Notes: generated by a model from the sequence alone, not told the origin. Counted from the first letter of the stretch, positions 12,895 through 23,920 are shown. The stretch: 64,000 nt of DNA from Galeopsis tetrahit (GCA_963675135.1 OY776128.1:77382670-77446669), one strand, 5' to 3'. Translations and numbers: made by a program.

Positions 12895-13325
12895 GAGAGA
12901 ATCTATTTTTTCTTCTCTTATAAGAAAGAAATATTCACCTGTCAATTTATCTTGAAATAATATAGAAATAATCTCTTATTTTCATATATTTTTTTCCATA
13001 AATATCTCTCTCTAATTTCTTGCAACAAAATTAATCTTTATCTTTTAATTAAAAATCAATATTGAGCCGCAATATTTTTCAAGCCCATTAATATTAATTC
13101 ATTCTTATAAGAAAGAAATATTGACTAGTCAATTTATAATATAGAAATAATCTCTTATTTCCATATATCTTTTTCCATAAATATTTCTCTCCAATTTCTT
13201 GCAACAAAATTAATCATTATCTTTTAATTACCTTAATTAATAGACTTTGATTGGGCTACCTGGCCCAAAAATTAATATTGAGCCACAATATTTTTCAAGC
13301 TCATTAATATTAATTCATTCCACTA
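12895..13325. repeat. Tandem duplication within the copia LTR region
   Basis: Two direct copies of about 200 bases share TTATAAGAAAGAAATATT, AATAATCTCTTATTT, CAACAAAATTAATC and ATTGAGCC(G/A)CAATATT in order. The second copy has a small insertion. It lies inside the presumed LTR. Confidence 0.75.
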
Positions 13326-14521
13326 TAGAATTAATATTGCACTATCCATCCTAATCCATATTACGAATATGGCTCCTGGTTATAATTTCCCGTGTTTAAA
13401 ATTCAATGTCCATCAATTAATTTAAGCTACTGAATGTTTTAATTAATTAATATATTTTATTCCTCGGAGTAAGGACAGCTCAACATTATTATCATACCGG
13501 AAATAAATTCCACTGATCAGATTTGATATGATAAACTTTCTGAGCCCAACAAGGGGACATAATCAACTTGACACACCAAGACACGATTCTCTATATTAAT
13601 TTTGGCGATATGTCCTACAATTAATAATATTGTCAAAAATACAAAGTATTGAATCACATTGATTCTTTACTCATAATAAATCAAAGCAATACTTCTTAAC
13701 TATAGACAATCACATTTAAGTCACAGAGATTAAGAAATCAACAACTACTGAGGTCTAATTCTACATTCCTTAAGTCAGTTTAGAAGAATTGCCTCTCTGT
13801 AGGTCCTATTCAGCACATCATAATGCACTAGTTTAATCTCTTAGTCAAGATAAATCAATCTGAGTCTTACACCTCAACTTCTACCAATGTATTGTTCAAT
13901 TTCATATAAGTTGTGAATCAATTGTACTTATATACAAGGAAATGACAATGTAATCTTCTGTGATCTTCTACACACCACATTGTGTACAATGTAAAGTACA
14001 TCTGAACGTTAATGCAATAAATAATTAACATTCATTATATTTAAAGCAACCAGTGATAAAAAAAAAAATTATTCTCATTTATAAGTGCAAGAATCAGGCA
14101 CTAAAAGCATACTTGCCAGTATAACCCTAACAATCTCCCACTTATACTCAAAGTCTGCTTTTAAGTATATTACAGCACGTCCATGTTCTACATGTCCTAT
14201 TAAATTCTCCCACTTATACTCAAAGCAGTTTGGCAACGCACTTGACCCCCATTCCTTTCACATGTCTCTCGAATGTACTCTGAGGCAGACCCTTTGTGAA
14301 GGGATCAGCTAGGTTGTCTTCCGATGCGATCTTTGCCACCACTATATCTCTCCTCTTTTAACGATTTCTCGTATAAGATGGTATTTCCTTTCAATGTGTT
14401 TGCTTGCCTTGTGGGCTCTTGGTTCCCTTGAATTTGGAACCGCTCCAGCATTATCGCAATAAATAGTGATACTGCTGGGCAAATTCGGAATCACATCCAA
14501 GTCCACTAAAAAGTTCTTAAG

Positions 14522-14923
14522 TCAAACCGCTTCTTTCGCTGCTTCACAAACAGCTACATATTCGGCTTCCATGGTAGAATCAGCGATGCATTTCTGCTTC
14601 ACACTTCTCCATGTCATGGATCCACCCCCAAAACAAAACACACTACTCGAGGTAAATTTTCTAAAATCCATGTCTGATTGGAAATCTGAGTCCGTATAGC
14701 CCATAGGGAATAAACTATCTAATTGATAAACCAACATTTTATCTCGAGTTCTTTTTAAATACTTGAGAATGTTTTTAACCGCAGTCCAATGTTCTTTCCC
14801 TGGGTTACTTTGATATCTTACTACCATGCCCACAGCAAAGCAAATATCCGGTCTCGTGCACAACATTGCATACACGAGGCTTCCAACTGTCGACGCATAT
14901 GGAATGCTTCTCATCTCAACCAT
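14522..14923 (-). pseudogene. Copia RNase H fragment
   Basis: The frame reads PYASTVGSLVYAMLCTRPDI, then GYTDSDFQSD, then KQKCIADSTMEAEYVA, the ordered hallmarks of the copia RT tail and RNase H (YTD/SD and STMEAEY motifs). Separated by a stop from the RT frame upstream. Confidence 0.9.
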
Positions 14924-14978
14924 CGTGTCTTAGGACACATCTCTTTAGATAGATGGATTCCATGTCTAAAAGAACATA

Positions 14979-15458
14979 TCATTTCTTGGAATTTTGCATG
15001 TTGAATCGTTTTAAAATAATGTCTATGTATGAGGTTTGGGATAAGCATATCATCCTTTTCTGGCGATCTCGAGTAATCTTAATCCAAAGGATGTGACCAG
15101 CTTCTCCTAAATTCTTCATATCAAACTGTTTTAACAACCATACCCTCACGTCTGTCAACACCTTTTTATTGTTTCCAATAAGCAGAATGTCGTCTACGTA
15201 TAATACTAAGAATACCAAGACAGTTCCAATACACATCTTATAAACACAACTCTCAAACTCATTTTGATCAAATCCATAGGATTTTATCACCTGATCAAAA
15301 CATTGATTCCAAGCTCGCGATGCTTGCTTAAGTCCATATATTGACCTTTTAAGCTTGCATACAAGATTCTCTTGGCCTTTTTCAATGAAGTCTTCGGGTT
15401 GGCGTATGTAGATTTCTTGTTCAAGACTTCCATTTAGGAAAGTTGTCTTGACATCCAT
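14979..15458 (-). pseudogene. Copia reverse transcriptase fragment
   Basis: The frame begins MDVKTTFLNGSLEQEIYI, continues with KSIYGLKQ-like KRSIYGLKQASRAWN and contains LYVDDILLIG, the copia RT catalytic YVDD box. It is one piece of a broken pol; weak copia-like sequence with stops continues to about 15640. Confidence 0.92.
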
Positions 15459-16209
15459 TTGTCAAATCTCAAAGTCTACGTGAGTTGCAATCGACAAGAG
15501 AATACGAATAGACTTAAGCATAGCTACAGACGAAAAGGTCCCCTCATAATCGAAAAGGTTTCAACCTTCCCATCTGATCCTCTTTTTCTCTTGTCCACTT
15601 GCATTCAATAGACTTTATGCCTTTGGGTGATTCCACAAGCTCCAACATTGCCTTTGGGTGGTTCCACAAGCTCCCACACTTTGTTATGATCCATAGACCC
15701 CATTTATGCTTTCATTGCAGTTTGCCAAGAATCTGCATCCTTGTCTTGGATTGCCTCGTCGTGCGTCCAGGAGTCAGTCTCACAACCCTCCCACTACGAC
15801 GAGGTTTCGATTGTGTTTGTGTATCACTTGGTACATCTATTTGTACACTTGGTATAGGAGCTGGCCCTCTAAATTCATTTAATGTATCACTTGGTACATC
15901 TATGTCTCAAGAGGAATCAAGAGACATCTATGTCTCAAGAGGAATCAAGAGTCTTTCGGAATAGTACTCCGTACTAATTTTGATTTTGTGTCGTTTATAT
16001 GTTATTAAAAATTTATATGCCATTTTTGTAAATGTATTTGATTTTGTGTCATTTATATATTATTAAAATTTTATATGCCATTTTTGTAAATGTACGTTAT
16101 AAATGCTTTTATTTAAATAATTATAATATATACCTACATACACAGTTTTACAATAGTGAGAAACTTACATTATAAAATTGACTTCACCATTTAAATACAT
16201 TCAGAGGCT

Positions 16210-16612
16210 GTTTGATGAGGGATTGTGGTGGATGGGATGGGGATTTGAAAAATGTGGATGGAGGTAATCCATGAATAGTAATTGAATAAAAATTGTGTTT
16301 GGATAGAGATTGAAAAATAGATGTGGATGAAGAACTTTATGTCAAATCAATAGTGATGTTGTATTATTTTATTATTGTTAGTTAGTAAAATAAATAGTGT
16401 GTGGAAGAAAAGTAGGAAAGAGAATAAATGTATGAAAGAAAAAGTAGGAGAGAGAATGAATAATTAATATAAAAATATGATGATGTAATAGTATAAAAAT
16501 AGATATATAGGTGTATTATAGGGGTGGATGGGTATTGAGATGGGTATTTGGATGGAGAGGAATGGCCCATCCAAATCCGGATGGGCCAATCCCTAAACAA
16601 ACACACCCTCAA
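16210..16612. mobile_element. PIF/Harbinger-like MITE, about 400 bp
   Basis: Termini GAGGCTGTTTGATGAGGGATTG and CAATCCCTAAACAAACAC..CCTC are inverted, with a TCA-like flank on each side. It shares AATCCATGAATAGTAATTG and CCAAATCCGGAT words with the element at 21578-21824. Confidence 0.7.
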
Positions 16613-17272
16613 TGTCTCCACACAATACGCAATAAATTGTTTAGATATATCTATATTTACGAGTGTTTAAATTTGAGTAGATATACATTTTTTGTGATCA
16701 ATATTCAGCCATAAAATAAACTAATTGTCGAAATTGAAACAAGTGGCTTAAATTGGTGGAATTTGAAGTTTTCGTCATTGGTAAACATAAATAATTAGCT
16801 CACACGTCTACCAAACACCAAATTAAAGCATGAGAAAAGGATGCGGAACAACAATTCTGAAAAATCATAAGTTGCAGTTTGCGATTTACACAATGGACAA
16901 CAAAATAATCAATACAATTCTGATAGTTTCTATTGGATGATTTTAGACAGCTAGGAAATAAGTTATAAGAATATGAAAACAGACTATCCATTGTGCAAGA
17001 ATGAAATTACAATCAAGGACAATTCCCAGAATACATATCCTAATTATCTCTTTTAAACGCTGCAACATGAGTTTCTTGATGTTGTTTGAGCAACAGTGTG
17101 GTCTGGACTCTAGTCTATTCACTACAACAAATTTTGCTGGTACATTTGCTTCATACACAATTTAGAACTCGTTTGAAAAAACTTTAAATTGCAAGTTTAA
17201 AAACTTCAAAAAAACAAATAGGGGAAGGATAAAGAAACAAAATATAAAAATTATAAAAGTGAGATATATCAT
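16613..17272. other. Region downstream of snoRNA cluster copy 1; no gene seen
   Basis: AT-rich with short noncoding-looking frames. It is 3' of the cluster on the minus strand, so transcript termination is expected here, but no specific signal can be called. Confidence 0.4.
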
Positions 17273-17403
17273 ATATGTAGTACTCCAACGTCCATATGCA
17301 CTAAAAGAGTAACACAGGATAGCGAGGAGAACATTGATTTAAGCTAAACTTCAAATCTTGCCAAATCCACTAATAGGCATGACAAATTTCAAAAAGTAAA
17401 GCT
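17273..17403 (-). ncRNA. H/ACA box snoRNA, cluster copy 1
   Basis: Minus strand: a 5' hairpin whose outer stem pairs AGCTTTACTT with AAGTTTAGCT and whose inner stem pairs TTGTC with GGCAA; then an ANANNA H box (AAATCA); then a 3' hairpin with outer stem GTTCTCC/GGAGTAC; then an ACA box in ACTACATAT. Two hairpins with H and ACA boxes define this class, which guides pseudouridylation. The paralogue at 29933 keeps the same fold with different bases in the inner stem. Target not identified. Confidence 0.65.
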
Positions 17404-17470
17404 ACAATTGCATACAAATATTCAAAAACAGATGATAAAACTGGTATAAGTTGAAAAGTAAGAAAAATAA

Positions 17471-17544
17471 ACTCAGTCCCTTAGATGTTTTAAAATTGCG
17501 ATCATTTCCGCAATCATTACAGGTCTGTAGGTCTCATCATCGTT
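17471..17544 (-). ncRNA. C/D box snoRNA, U61-like, cluster copy 1
   Basis: C box ATGATGA follows AACG, and D box CTGA precedes GTT, giving a short AAC/GTT terminal pairing. The guide before D, AACATCTAAGGG, is complementary to the 18S segment CCCTTAGATGTT as I recall it, placing the methyl mark on the U after CCC. Upstream ACAGACCTGT complements ACAGGTCTGT, only a few bases away in 18S, so both guides address the same helix. The U61 name is tentative. Confidence 0.8.
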
Positions 17545-17655
17545 AAACTAAAACAACAAAAACATTTCACTAATTAAATATAGCTGATCCAATCATCTCC
17601 AATTGCAATTGAGAAGCAATGGAGATTAAAAAAATGGAGAAACACGGTTAATTTT

Positions 17656-17712
17656 GCTTCTAGGGAACGAGTTGACAAGATATCAAACATCAAATCACCA
17701 GATAAAGAAGCC
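17656..17712 (-). ncRNA. Conserved hairpin, possible H/ACA-like RNA, copy 1
   Basis: The block is strongly conserved in all three cluster copies. On the minus strand GCTTCT and AGAAGC form a 6-bp stem around a shorter inner pairing, followed by an H-box-like AAATTA. A convincing second hairpin and ACA box are not seen, so the class is uncertain. Confidence 0.4.
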
Positions 17713-17751
17713 TTTAAAAAATAAAATTAATACAAATAAACAGATGAAATG

Positions 17752-17845
17752 GACTCAGAGGGTTGCATAATGTGCTCATGGAAGAGACGTGAAGGCCCTT
17801 CTCATACAAGAGGTGTCAGAATAATTAAGCAACGTCATCATTGTA
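17752..17845 (-). ncRNA. Orphan C/D-like RNA with internal stem, copy 1
   Basis: Minus strand: C box ATGATGA, internal TCTGA (D'-like), TATGAGA (C'-like) and D box CTCTGA. It is nearly invariant across the three copies. The bases next to the boxes, GTTGCTTAAT and ATTATGCAAC, pair at 9 of 10 positions, so the usual guide segment would be locked in a stem. I know of no rRNA complementarity for it. Confidence 0.6.
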
Positions 17846-17913
17846 TAATTAAATCGAAAAATTACATGAAAAATGAAAAAGTTTTAAAGAATTCGAATGT
17901 AATTAAGATCTGG

Positions 17914-17999
17914 GTTCATCAGATAGGAGCGAAAGACTGTGCTTAAGTTTTGTAATCACAAGATTTCATTTGAACTATGCTTATATTCATCACATGAAC
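17914..17999 (-). ncRNA. C/D box snoRNA, U80 (snR60) type, copy 1
   Basis: Terminal stem GTTCA/TGAAC encloses C box TGTGATGA and D box CTGA. The D guide AGTCTTTCGCTCCTAT pairs with 25S ATAGGGGCGAAAGACT (one G-U), pointing to the G that is Gm908 in yeast numbering. The inner guide GCATAGTTCA pairs with 25S TGAACTATGC (yeast Am817). The same pair of targets is served by yeast snR60 and human U80, so the family call is strong. rRNA sequences are from memory. Confidence 0.88.
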
Positions 18000-18061
18000 A
18001 CCATTTCTTTAAAAAAAAAACCCAAAAACTCCCTAGATCTAATAACCAAACAAGTAATCAA

Positions 18062-18140
18062 GGCCTCATAGAGAAGATTAGGAATATCCACATACGGAAT
18101 TTCAGACATATGCTTGTCAATTTGATATTAATCATTGGCC
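18062..18140 (-). ncRNA. C/D box snoRNA, U27 type, copy 1
   Basis: GGCC..GGCC ends form the terminal stem. An internal D' box CTGA follows the guide GACAAGCATATG, a 12-base complement to the 5' end of 18S (CATATGCTTGTC). Counting five bases from the box lands on A28, the site modified by U27/snR74. The outer D box is degenerate (ATGA). Confidence 0.82.
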
Positions 18141-18205
18141 ACCATTTGAAAATAATTCATTATAGGAAAAAAAAATACCTTACAGAAAAGGGAAAAATGA
18201 AATTA

Positions 18206-18299
18206 GGGCTCAGTTTATGGGTGGTGATATAACAGGATGGTCGGCAAGGCACGTTAATGCCATTACGTCGAACGAGACCAATCACAATCGTCATAGCCC
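18206..18299 (-). ncRNA. C/D box snoRNA, dual 18S guide (U33/U30 type), copy 1
   Basis: A GGGCT/AGCCC terminal stem encloses C box ATGACGA and D box CTGA. The D guide CACCACCCATA complements 18S TATGGGTGGTG and marks the U just before GGG (yeast Um1269 position). The internal guide GGTCTCGTTCG complements 18S CGAACGAGACC, the region of human Am1383 (U30). First RNA of the cluster, nearest the promoter. Confidence 0.85.
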
Positions 18300-18409
18300 A
18301 AAAGATTTAAGAAAAAACGATACAAACGGAATGAAATTGAACTTACATAATCTTCGATTTGAAGGTGTATTTCATTGTGTGATATGAAATAATTTGGTGA
18401 GGCCTGTAC

Positions 18410-18540
18410 TTATAAGATAGAAGATGAAGCTAGGGTTTTGAGTTTTCAGCTGGCGGCGCATTTTAGTAAATGAGACTTTTATATATTGGGCCAGGCCCAT
18501 ATTTCTCATCTTGGCCCGAAGATTTTTTTACGGGCCAGAC
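18410..18540 (-). promoter_or_regulatory. snoRNA cluster promoter, copy 1 (telo-box + site II)
   Basis: The plus strand shows TAGGGTTTT at 18431-18439 (telo-box AAAACCCTA on the transcribed strand), palindromic TGGGCCAGGCCCA at 18487-18499 and further GGCCC motifs at about 18513 and 18532. Telo-box plus site II is the established promoter signature of plant snoRNA and ribosomal protein genes. A CTTATAAG word near 18409 may be the TATA element. Confidence 0.75.
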
Positions 18541-20540
18541 CTAATTAAACTACTGTACAACGTACACCCCTCATTTTCGTTTTAATATTTGGAACGATTA
18601 TTTCGCCTCCAACTATAGTTGAATAGTTCGCTTATTGACCACCTCTTACGGTAAATTTTATCATTTAAATTGTGATTTTTCATTTTTACTTTCCTTCAAA
18701 ATACCTTATGGGTTAGTTTGGATTGATGCATGAAAAGTAGTACAAAATTGTCGGACCTTGCATTAATTTCGGGTCATAATCAATCAAACCAAACATTTGA
18801 TTAATTGGGAATAAAAAGTCAATCTAGCTTAATTCAACCTAATCAAGCAAACCAAACAAGGTCTATGTGGCAAATGATATGTCAAAAACAACATTAAGTT
18901 TTATCCTGCAAAACAAATATGTTCTACTCCAAACTGAAATTGGATTAAAATAATTAAAATTGAACTAAAAGAACTCTAATGAGATTAAAATGACCAAAAA
19001 AAGGTACATGACTTTATGCGGATTCAAATGGAGTTATAGAACCATAACTTTTATTAACTTAATCCAACCCAATCAAATAGCCTAAACCCACAACCGTTGA
19101 ACTCAAAAAAATGAAGATAGTAGTACAAATAACCCCTTAATTATTCAAACTATGTTCGATTCCTTGTTTCATTGGTCTTTCATCCTACTTGATTTTTAAT
19201 ATGCACTGCTTTCAATATTATAGAACATTTATTATTTTTTAATATAATAAATGTCAATTATTCATATAGTGGAATAAAATGTGGAACACCAAAATTAGAA
19301 CATGTGATCTCGTTCGCAAATAACTTGGTTTGTCTTCCTCCATTCACCAAAAGTATGTTCATATTTTTTTATAAACACGTCACTTTATCTTCACCCCTTA
19401 ATTAATTAAATGGTCACTTAACCTTACACACAAAAGTCACTTTATCTTAAGGTCATGTTTAATAGCTTAAATTAAATATAGATTAATTATATATCATTTT
19501 TGATAACTTGGATTAAGGGTAGATTATGTTTTAAAATTTATAAAGTTTAGTTATCTTCCTAATCTTAGATAATCCATCTTTTGCTATCAAACCTGCCTTT
19601 AGGATACACAGTATCCTTAGTTATTTATATTATTTTTAACTTATGCCCAAAAGATATAAATATATTTTTATGGACAAAGGGGTAATACTTTTTAATTGTA
19701 GGGGAGATATGTGGGTTAAACTTAAGTTTTTTTTTTTCTTTTAGGTTGGGTACAAAATCCAAATAAATGAAAACAAAGTATTGATAAGTACTAGATCTTC
19801 ATTATAAGGTAGATCAATTCAGAAACGTAATCTCATCCAATCGTGAGAAAGTGGAAAAATGATAGAATCCTTTACCCACAAGTAAGTCAAAATCTCCACT
19901 CTAAAAAAGAGACAAATACCCCACACAAAAGTACTCTCATTTTAAGAAATTTAGAGAAAGTAAAAAAGGTAAAGAACACTCATAAACAAGATCCACCAAA
20001 CCACAAGAACACACAAACAGGAAGACAGAAACTCCAATAGAGCCCTTACAATTATAAACAAACCAATAAAGGGAGGAGTGTCGAAATATAGTAGAAAAGC
20101 TAAAGTGAACAAACAAAAAAGAAAGGGAAATAATAGGAAATGAAAAATAAAACAAATTAAGAACTAAAAGACTAGAAATAACAAAAACAAAAACATAAAA
20201 TGGGATCAACGGATCTCTCACCCGATCGACCACCATAGCTCCATTGAAGAGGTTGACCTGTTGATCACAACTACAAAAGCACGGTAGCAAGCCAAAAGGT
20301 GGGGTGGTGACGGTGAGCGGCAGTGGTTGAGGTGCAGTGATGGAGGTAGCATTAAAGGAAAGTTTAAATTATAGGTTGTGGTGACGATGGAGTGTAGTTT
20401 CAAAGGGAAGCTAAAATTTTAAAGAATGGAGAAGAATAGAGAGAAGGTAAAATCCTGAAAATCATAATTTTTTCAAATTCAGGTTACACTAAGTTGAGTT
20501 GTGAATAAAATTTGAATTGTAAGTTGTTTATATGAATGAG
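18541..20540. other. Intergenic, MITE debris; no gene seen
   Basis: AT-rich. One likely MITE at about 19452-19600 has inverted ends GGTCATGTTTAATAGC and GCTATCAAACCTGCC with TAA/TTA flanks. A weaker pair of ends (GTTAGTTTGGATTG and CAAACCAAACAAGG) lies at about 18712-18862. Frames between 19843 and 20403 look like chance openings. Confidence 0.4.
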
Positions 20541-20544
20541 AAGG

Positions 20545-20862
20545 TGGAGTTGGGTTTGGATTTTAAAAAAATGGAATTAGTTAAATTACAAGTCGTATAT
20601 ATGAATGAGTTGTATATATGAATGAGATATATATATATTTTTATTTAGATGTGAATTGAGTTTTTTTTTTCCTTCAGAAAAAAAAAAAATTAGACTAAAC
20701 AAATTTTGAATAAGTAAAATATTGGACCATCTATTATCACAAGTCACAACTCAATTCAGCTCAACCATCTAATTAAAAAAACATATATATATATCATTCA
20801 TATATACAACTTGTAATTTAATTAATTTCAATTTTTTTTTTCAAACTCAAATCCAACTCCAC
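20545..20862. repeat. Foldback element
   Basis: GGAGTTGGGTTTGGATTT on the left and AAACTCAAATCCAACTCC on the right are inverted, as are TTAAATTACAAGTCGTATATA and its right-hand partner. The centre near 20660 has long T and A runs. It directly abuts the LINE relic. Confidence 0.7.
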
Positions 20863-20871
20863 TCTTCTTCA

Positions 20872-21520
20872 GAAGAGTGCTTTCATTTCGGGAAGATTGA
20901 TATCTGATAATATCTTGGTAGCATTTGAAGGTATGCACTGATTTAAATCTTTAAAAAGTAGAGTGGGTTATGCCGCTCTCAAATTAGATATGAACAAAGC
21001 ATATGACAGGGTTGAATGACCGATCCTGGTAGAAGCAATGAAGACGTTAGATTTCTCGCAGAAATGGGTTAAATGAAGACGTTAGATTTCTCGCAGAAAT
21101 GGATTAATCTCATTTTTAAAAGCGTCTCTTCAGTATCATACAACACTAATATTAATGGCGATATATCAGCAGCTTTTAAGCCCTCTAGGGGTTTGAAGCA
21201 AGGGGATCCTTTGTCGTCATATTTTTTTGTCATTTGTGCACAGAGTCTTTCTTTGTTGATTTCGAAGGCGGTGATTGAAAAAAAGATCTCAAGAGTTCGC
21301 ATTGCTAGGTCAGCTCCCACTCTTTCACATCTTTTCTTCGCTTATGATAACTTATTATTTTTCAAAGCTTCCATTCCTGAGTGCTACTATTTGACAAAGT
21401 GCCTCCACATTCATAAAAAAAAACATTTTGGGTGTATGCTCCACTCAAGAACTAGGTCAATATGTATCATTGTGACCATTTTTTTTTCTAACTACGTAAA
21501 TTTTGTGTACTTGTTTATCA
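20872..21520 (+). pseudogene. LINE reverse transcriptase relic
   Basis: Plus-strand frames with stops read SAFISGRLISDNILVAFE, LKLDMNKAYDRVE and then GLKQGDPLSSYFFVICA, all classical plant LINE RT motifs. The catalytic FADD is decayed to FAYD. A 29-base tandem repeat (ATGAAGACGTTAGATTTCTC twice) near 21036-21090 breaks the frame further. Confidence 0.88.
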
Positions 21521-21577
21521 ATTAATTTTTATCTTTTTTTGCATTTGTTATAACAAATAGGTATCACAATTCCGTTA

Positions 21578-21824
21578 GGTGGTGTTTGGTTTGGGATTAA
21601 TTTGGATTGAGATGGATTGAATTGAGATTTGGGTAATCCATGAATAGTAATTGTGTTTGGTTAAGGATTGAGAAGTAGGAGTAGATGTATTTTTATGTCA
21701 CATCAAGGTGTATAGGTGTATAATAGGGGTGGATTGGTATTTGGATTGAGATGGATCGAGAGAGATTGAATTGGGATTGGGCCAATCCAAATCCGGATTG
21801 GCCAATCCCAAACCAAACACCGCC
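21578..21824. mobile_element. PIF/Harbinger MITE with TTA duplication
   Basis: Ends GGTGGTGTTTGGTTTGGGAT and ATCCCAAACCAAACACCGCC are inverted, with TTA immediately outside each end. 247 bp, related to the element at 16210. Confidence 0.9.
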
Positions 21825-22895
21825 TTAGGGTTTCTGCAATCTGGAGAGAAAAATGTTCGTAGTGAATGTGAAAATTGACAAATTTACTCAAACGATTTCA
21901 GTTCATGGCAAATAAGGATGCGAGCTTTGGTGAAACAACAAAAGTCGTGGGCACTGCTAAGGAAATATGTGACGGATCTCGAAGATGCTAAGACGACCAA
22001 TACGGAGAAGAAGACACACTCGTTTAATGTGATGGAACCTTTCAACTTTAAATATGTGATGAAACAATATCATTATGGAGATCGTAGATGACTAAAGAAA
22101 CTATATTTGACGAAGTAGTAAACCAACAAGTTGTTGCCTGTTCAGCCTACGAATACAAGAAGGCCAGCCACTCGCATAAATCGATGTTAAAGTTGATGAT
22201 GAGGATGCTGGTTTTGATTCAATTAGTTTATAAACATTAGGCTGCTAAAATACATCTGACTTATCCCATTGTCAAACATAATTCTATTACAGTGCTGCTA
22301 CAAATAGAAATAGGTTGCACATCAAATCATTGTAAAATTATTATTTTTACAAGATGAGCCAAAGCAACCTATCAAGCAGTGGTACAAGATATCTTATGAC
22401 TATATAGCACATTTGTCTTAACACATGAGTCCATCCATATGACTGTGTGTACATCACAATAAGCTAAAAGATGATTTCATTAATCTACTAACAAGAAGAT
22501 GATATATTGATAGCTACATACAAGAATTCAAATATTTAGAATAAACTTTTCATTTTACAAAATGATTACATTCACAAAATATTACTCCAATGTTAAAACA
22601 GACTAATATTACAAATACTCCCTTATCTACTGCTTTCACACACTCCCAAGTCTACCAAAGATAATGAGTACATATCCAAAGTTCCATAAACTAGTTTGAT
22701 GTATTCTACGATTTGCTGCAGTATACTTGAGGAAAAGACTTCGAGTCATCCATATTCTTGTCAGATATTCAATACAGAATCGTACACCCTCCCAAATTTA
22801 AATATAGTTTTCGATAGCAAGTTACAAAACATAGAAAAGTTGGGCAAAATATATATCCAAAAAATAGAAAAGTTATTAAATGAGAGAATAATGTA

Positions 22896-23046
22896 GTACT
22901 CAAACGTCCATATGAACTAAGACTATCTTCATCGGTGACCTTCAACAAAATGTCACAGCATTGCTGTGACATTTTGCTAAAGATCACCAATGAAGATAGC
23001 CTAAAAGACTATTTTGCTAAAGATCACAAATTTCAGCAAGTAAAGC
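22896..23046 (-). pseudogene. Disrupted H/ACA snoRNA, cluster copy 2
   Basis: The 3' end (CGTCCATATG..GTACTACA) and 5' end (AGCTTTACTTGCTGAAATTTGT) of the H/ACA RNA remain, but the middle is replaced by a palindromic element at about 22921-22999 plus a repeat of its end. Both hairpin stems are lost. Confidence 0.75.
22921..22999. mobile_element. Small palindromic MITE
   Basis: The arms GACTATCTTCATCGGTGA and TCACCAATGAAGATAG are inverted around AATGTCACAGCA/TGCTGTGACATT. About 80 bp. A partial copy of its end (TTTGCTAAAGATCAC) recurs just to the right. Confidence 0.75.
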
Positions 23047-23093
23047 TACAATTATTCAAAAACAGATAATAAACATGGTATATGTTGGAAAGA

Positions 23094-23168
23094 ATCTCAG
23101 TCCCTTAGATGTTTTATAATTGCGATCATTTCCGCAATCATTACAGGTCTGTAGGTCTCATCATCGTT
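23094..23168 (-). ncRNA. C/D box snoRNA, U61-like, cluster copy 2
   Basis: Boxes ATGATGA and CTGA and both 18S guides (AACATCTAAGGG and ACAGACCTGT) are unchanged from copy 1; differences fall between the guides. Confidence 0.8.
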
Positions 23169-23263
23169 AAAATTCAAACAAAAAACATTCCACTAATTAA
23201 ATATAGCTGATCCAATGAACTCCAATTGCAATTTAGTAGCAATGGAGAAACACGGTTAATTTT

Positions 23264-23320
23264 GCTTCTAGGGAACGAGTTGACAAGATATCAAAAATCA
23301 AGTCACCAGATAAAGAAGCC
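23264..23320 (-). ncRNA. Conserved hairpin, possible H/ACA-like RNA, copy 2
   Basis: Same GCTTCT/AGAAGC stem and AAATTA follow-on as copy 1. Class uncertain. Confidence 0.4.
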
Positions 23321-23362
23321 TTTTTAAAAACAAAATTAATACTCCAATAAACAGATGAAATG

Positions 23363-23455
23363 GACTCAGAGGGTTGCATAATGTGCTCAAGGAAGAGACG
23401 TGAAGGCTCTTCTCATACAAGAGGTGTCAGAATAATTAAGCAACGTCATCACTGT
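23363..23455 (-). ncRNA. Orphan C/D-like RNA with internal stem, copy 2
   Basis: Box C (GTGATGA here), internal TCTGA and TATGAGA, and CTCTGA are kept, as is the GTTGCTTAAT/ATTATGCAAC pairing. Only scattered substitutions distinguish it from copy 1. Confidence 0.6.
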
Positions 23456-23517
23456 GAGATTAAAAACAATAATTACATGAAAATTGAAAGTCTTAAAGAT
23501 TTTTTGAATGTGATTGA

Positions 23518-23605
23518 GGTCATCAGATAGGAGCGAAAGACTGTGCTTAAGTTTTGTAATCACAAGTTTAATCATTTGAACTATGCTTATATTCATCACA
23601 TGACC
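23518..23605 (-). ncRNA. C/D box snoRNA, U80 type, copy 2
   Basis: Both 25S guides are intact. The terminal stem is GGTCA/TGACC, whereas copy 1 has GTTCA/TGAAC: one base pair switched from T-A to G-C on both strands at once, a compensatory change that argues the RNA is or was under selection after duplication. Confidence 0.88.
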
Positions 23606-23673
23606 TAAAAAAATAATTTTGCAATAGAAAAACTGAAAAACTCCATAGATCTAATAAAGAAACAAGCAAAACA

Positions 23674-23751
23674 GGCCTCATAGAGATGATTAGGTATCCA
23701 CATACGAAATTTCAGACATATGCTTGTCAATTTTAGAATATATCATAGGCC
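23674..23751 (-). ncRNA. C/D box snoRNA, U27 type, copy 2
   Basis: The GACAAGCATATG guide and CTGA box are unchanged; the terminal stem is GGCCT/AGGCC. The outer boxes are as degenerate as in copy 1. Confidence 0.8.
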
Positions 23752-23826
23752 ACCATATCAATTGTCAAAAGAATTCATCGTAGAAATAAAAAATTACCTC
23801 ACAGAAGTGTGAAAAAAATGAAATTA

Positions 23827-23920
23827 GGGCTCAGTTTATGGGTGGTGATATAACACGATGGTCGGCAAGGCATCGAAATGCCATTACGACGAACGAGACC
23901 AATCACATTCGTCACAGCCC
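23827..23920 (-). ncRNA. C/D box snoRNA, dual 18S guide (U33/U30 type), copy 2
   Basis: Stem GGGCT/AGCCC, C box GTGACGA, D box CTGA and both guides are kept. The internal guide is one base longer against 18S than in copy 1 (CGTTCGT). Confidence 0.85.

Larger units (their letters stand above)
12240..15960 (-). mobile_element. Truncated Ty1/copia LTR retrotransposon
   Basis: On the minus strand a copia reverse transcriptase and RNase H are followed by a purine tract AAGTGGGAGATTG and then TGTTAGGG at 14132, the expected polypurine tract plus 3' LTR start. The LTR continues leftwards; its far end is uncertain (possibly near 12244 or 12487). Upstream of the RT only broken coding sequence remains to about 15960, and no second LTR, gag or protease is visible, so the copy is 5'-truncated and dead. 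Confidence 0.85.
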
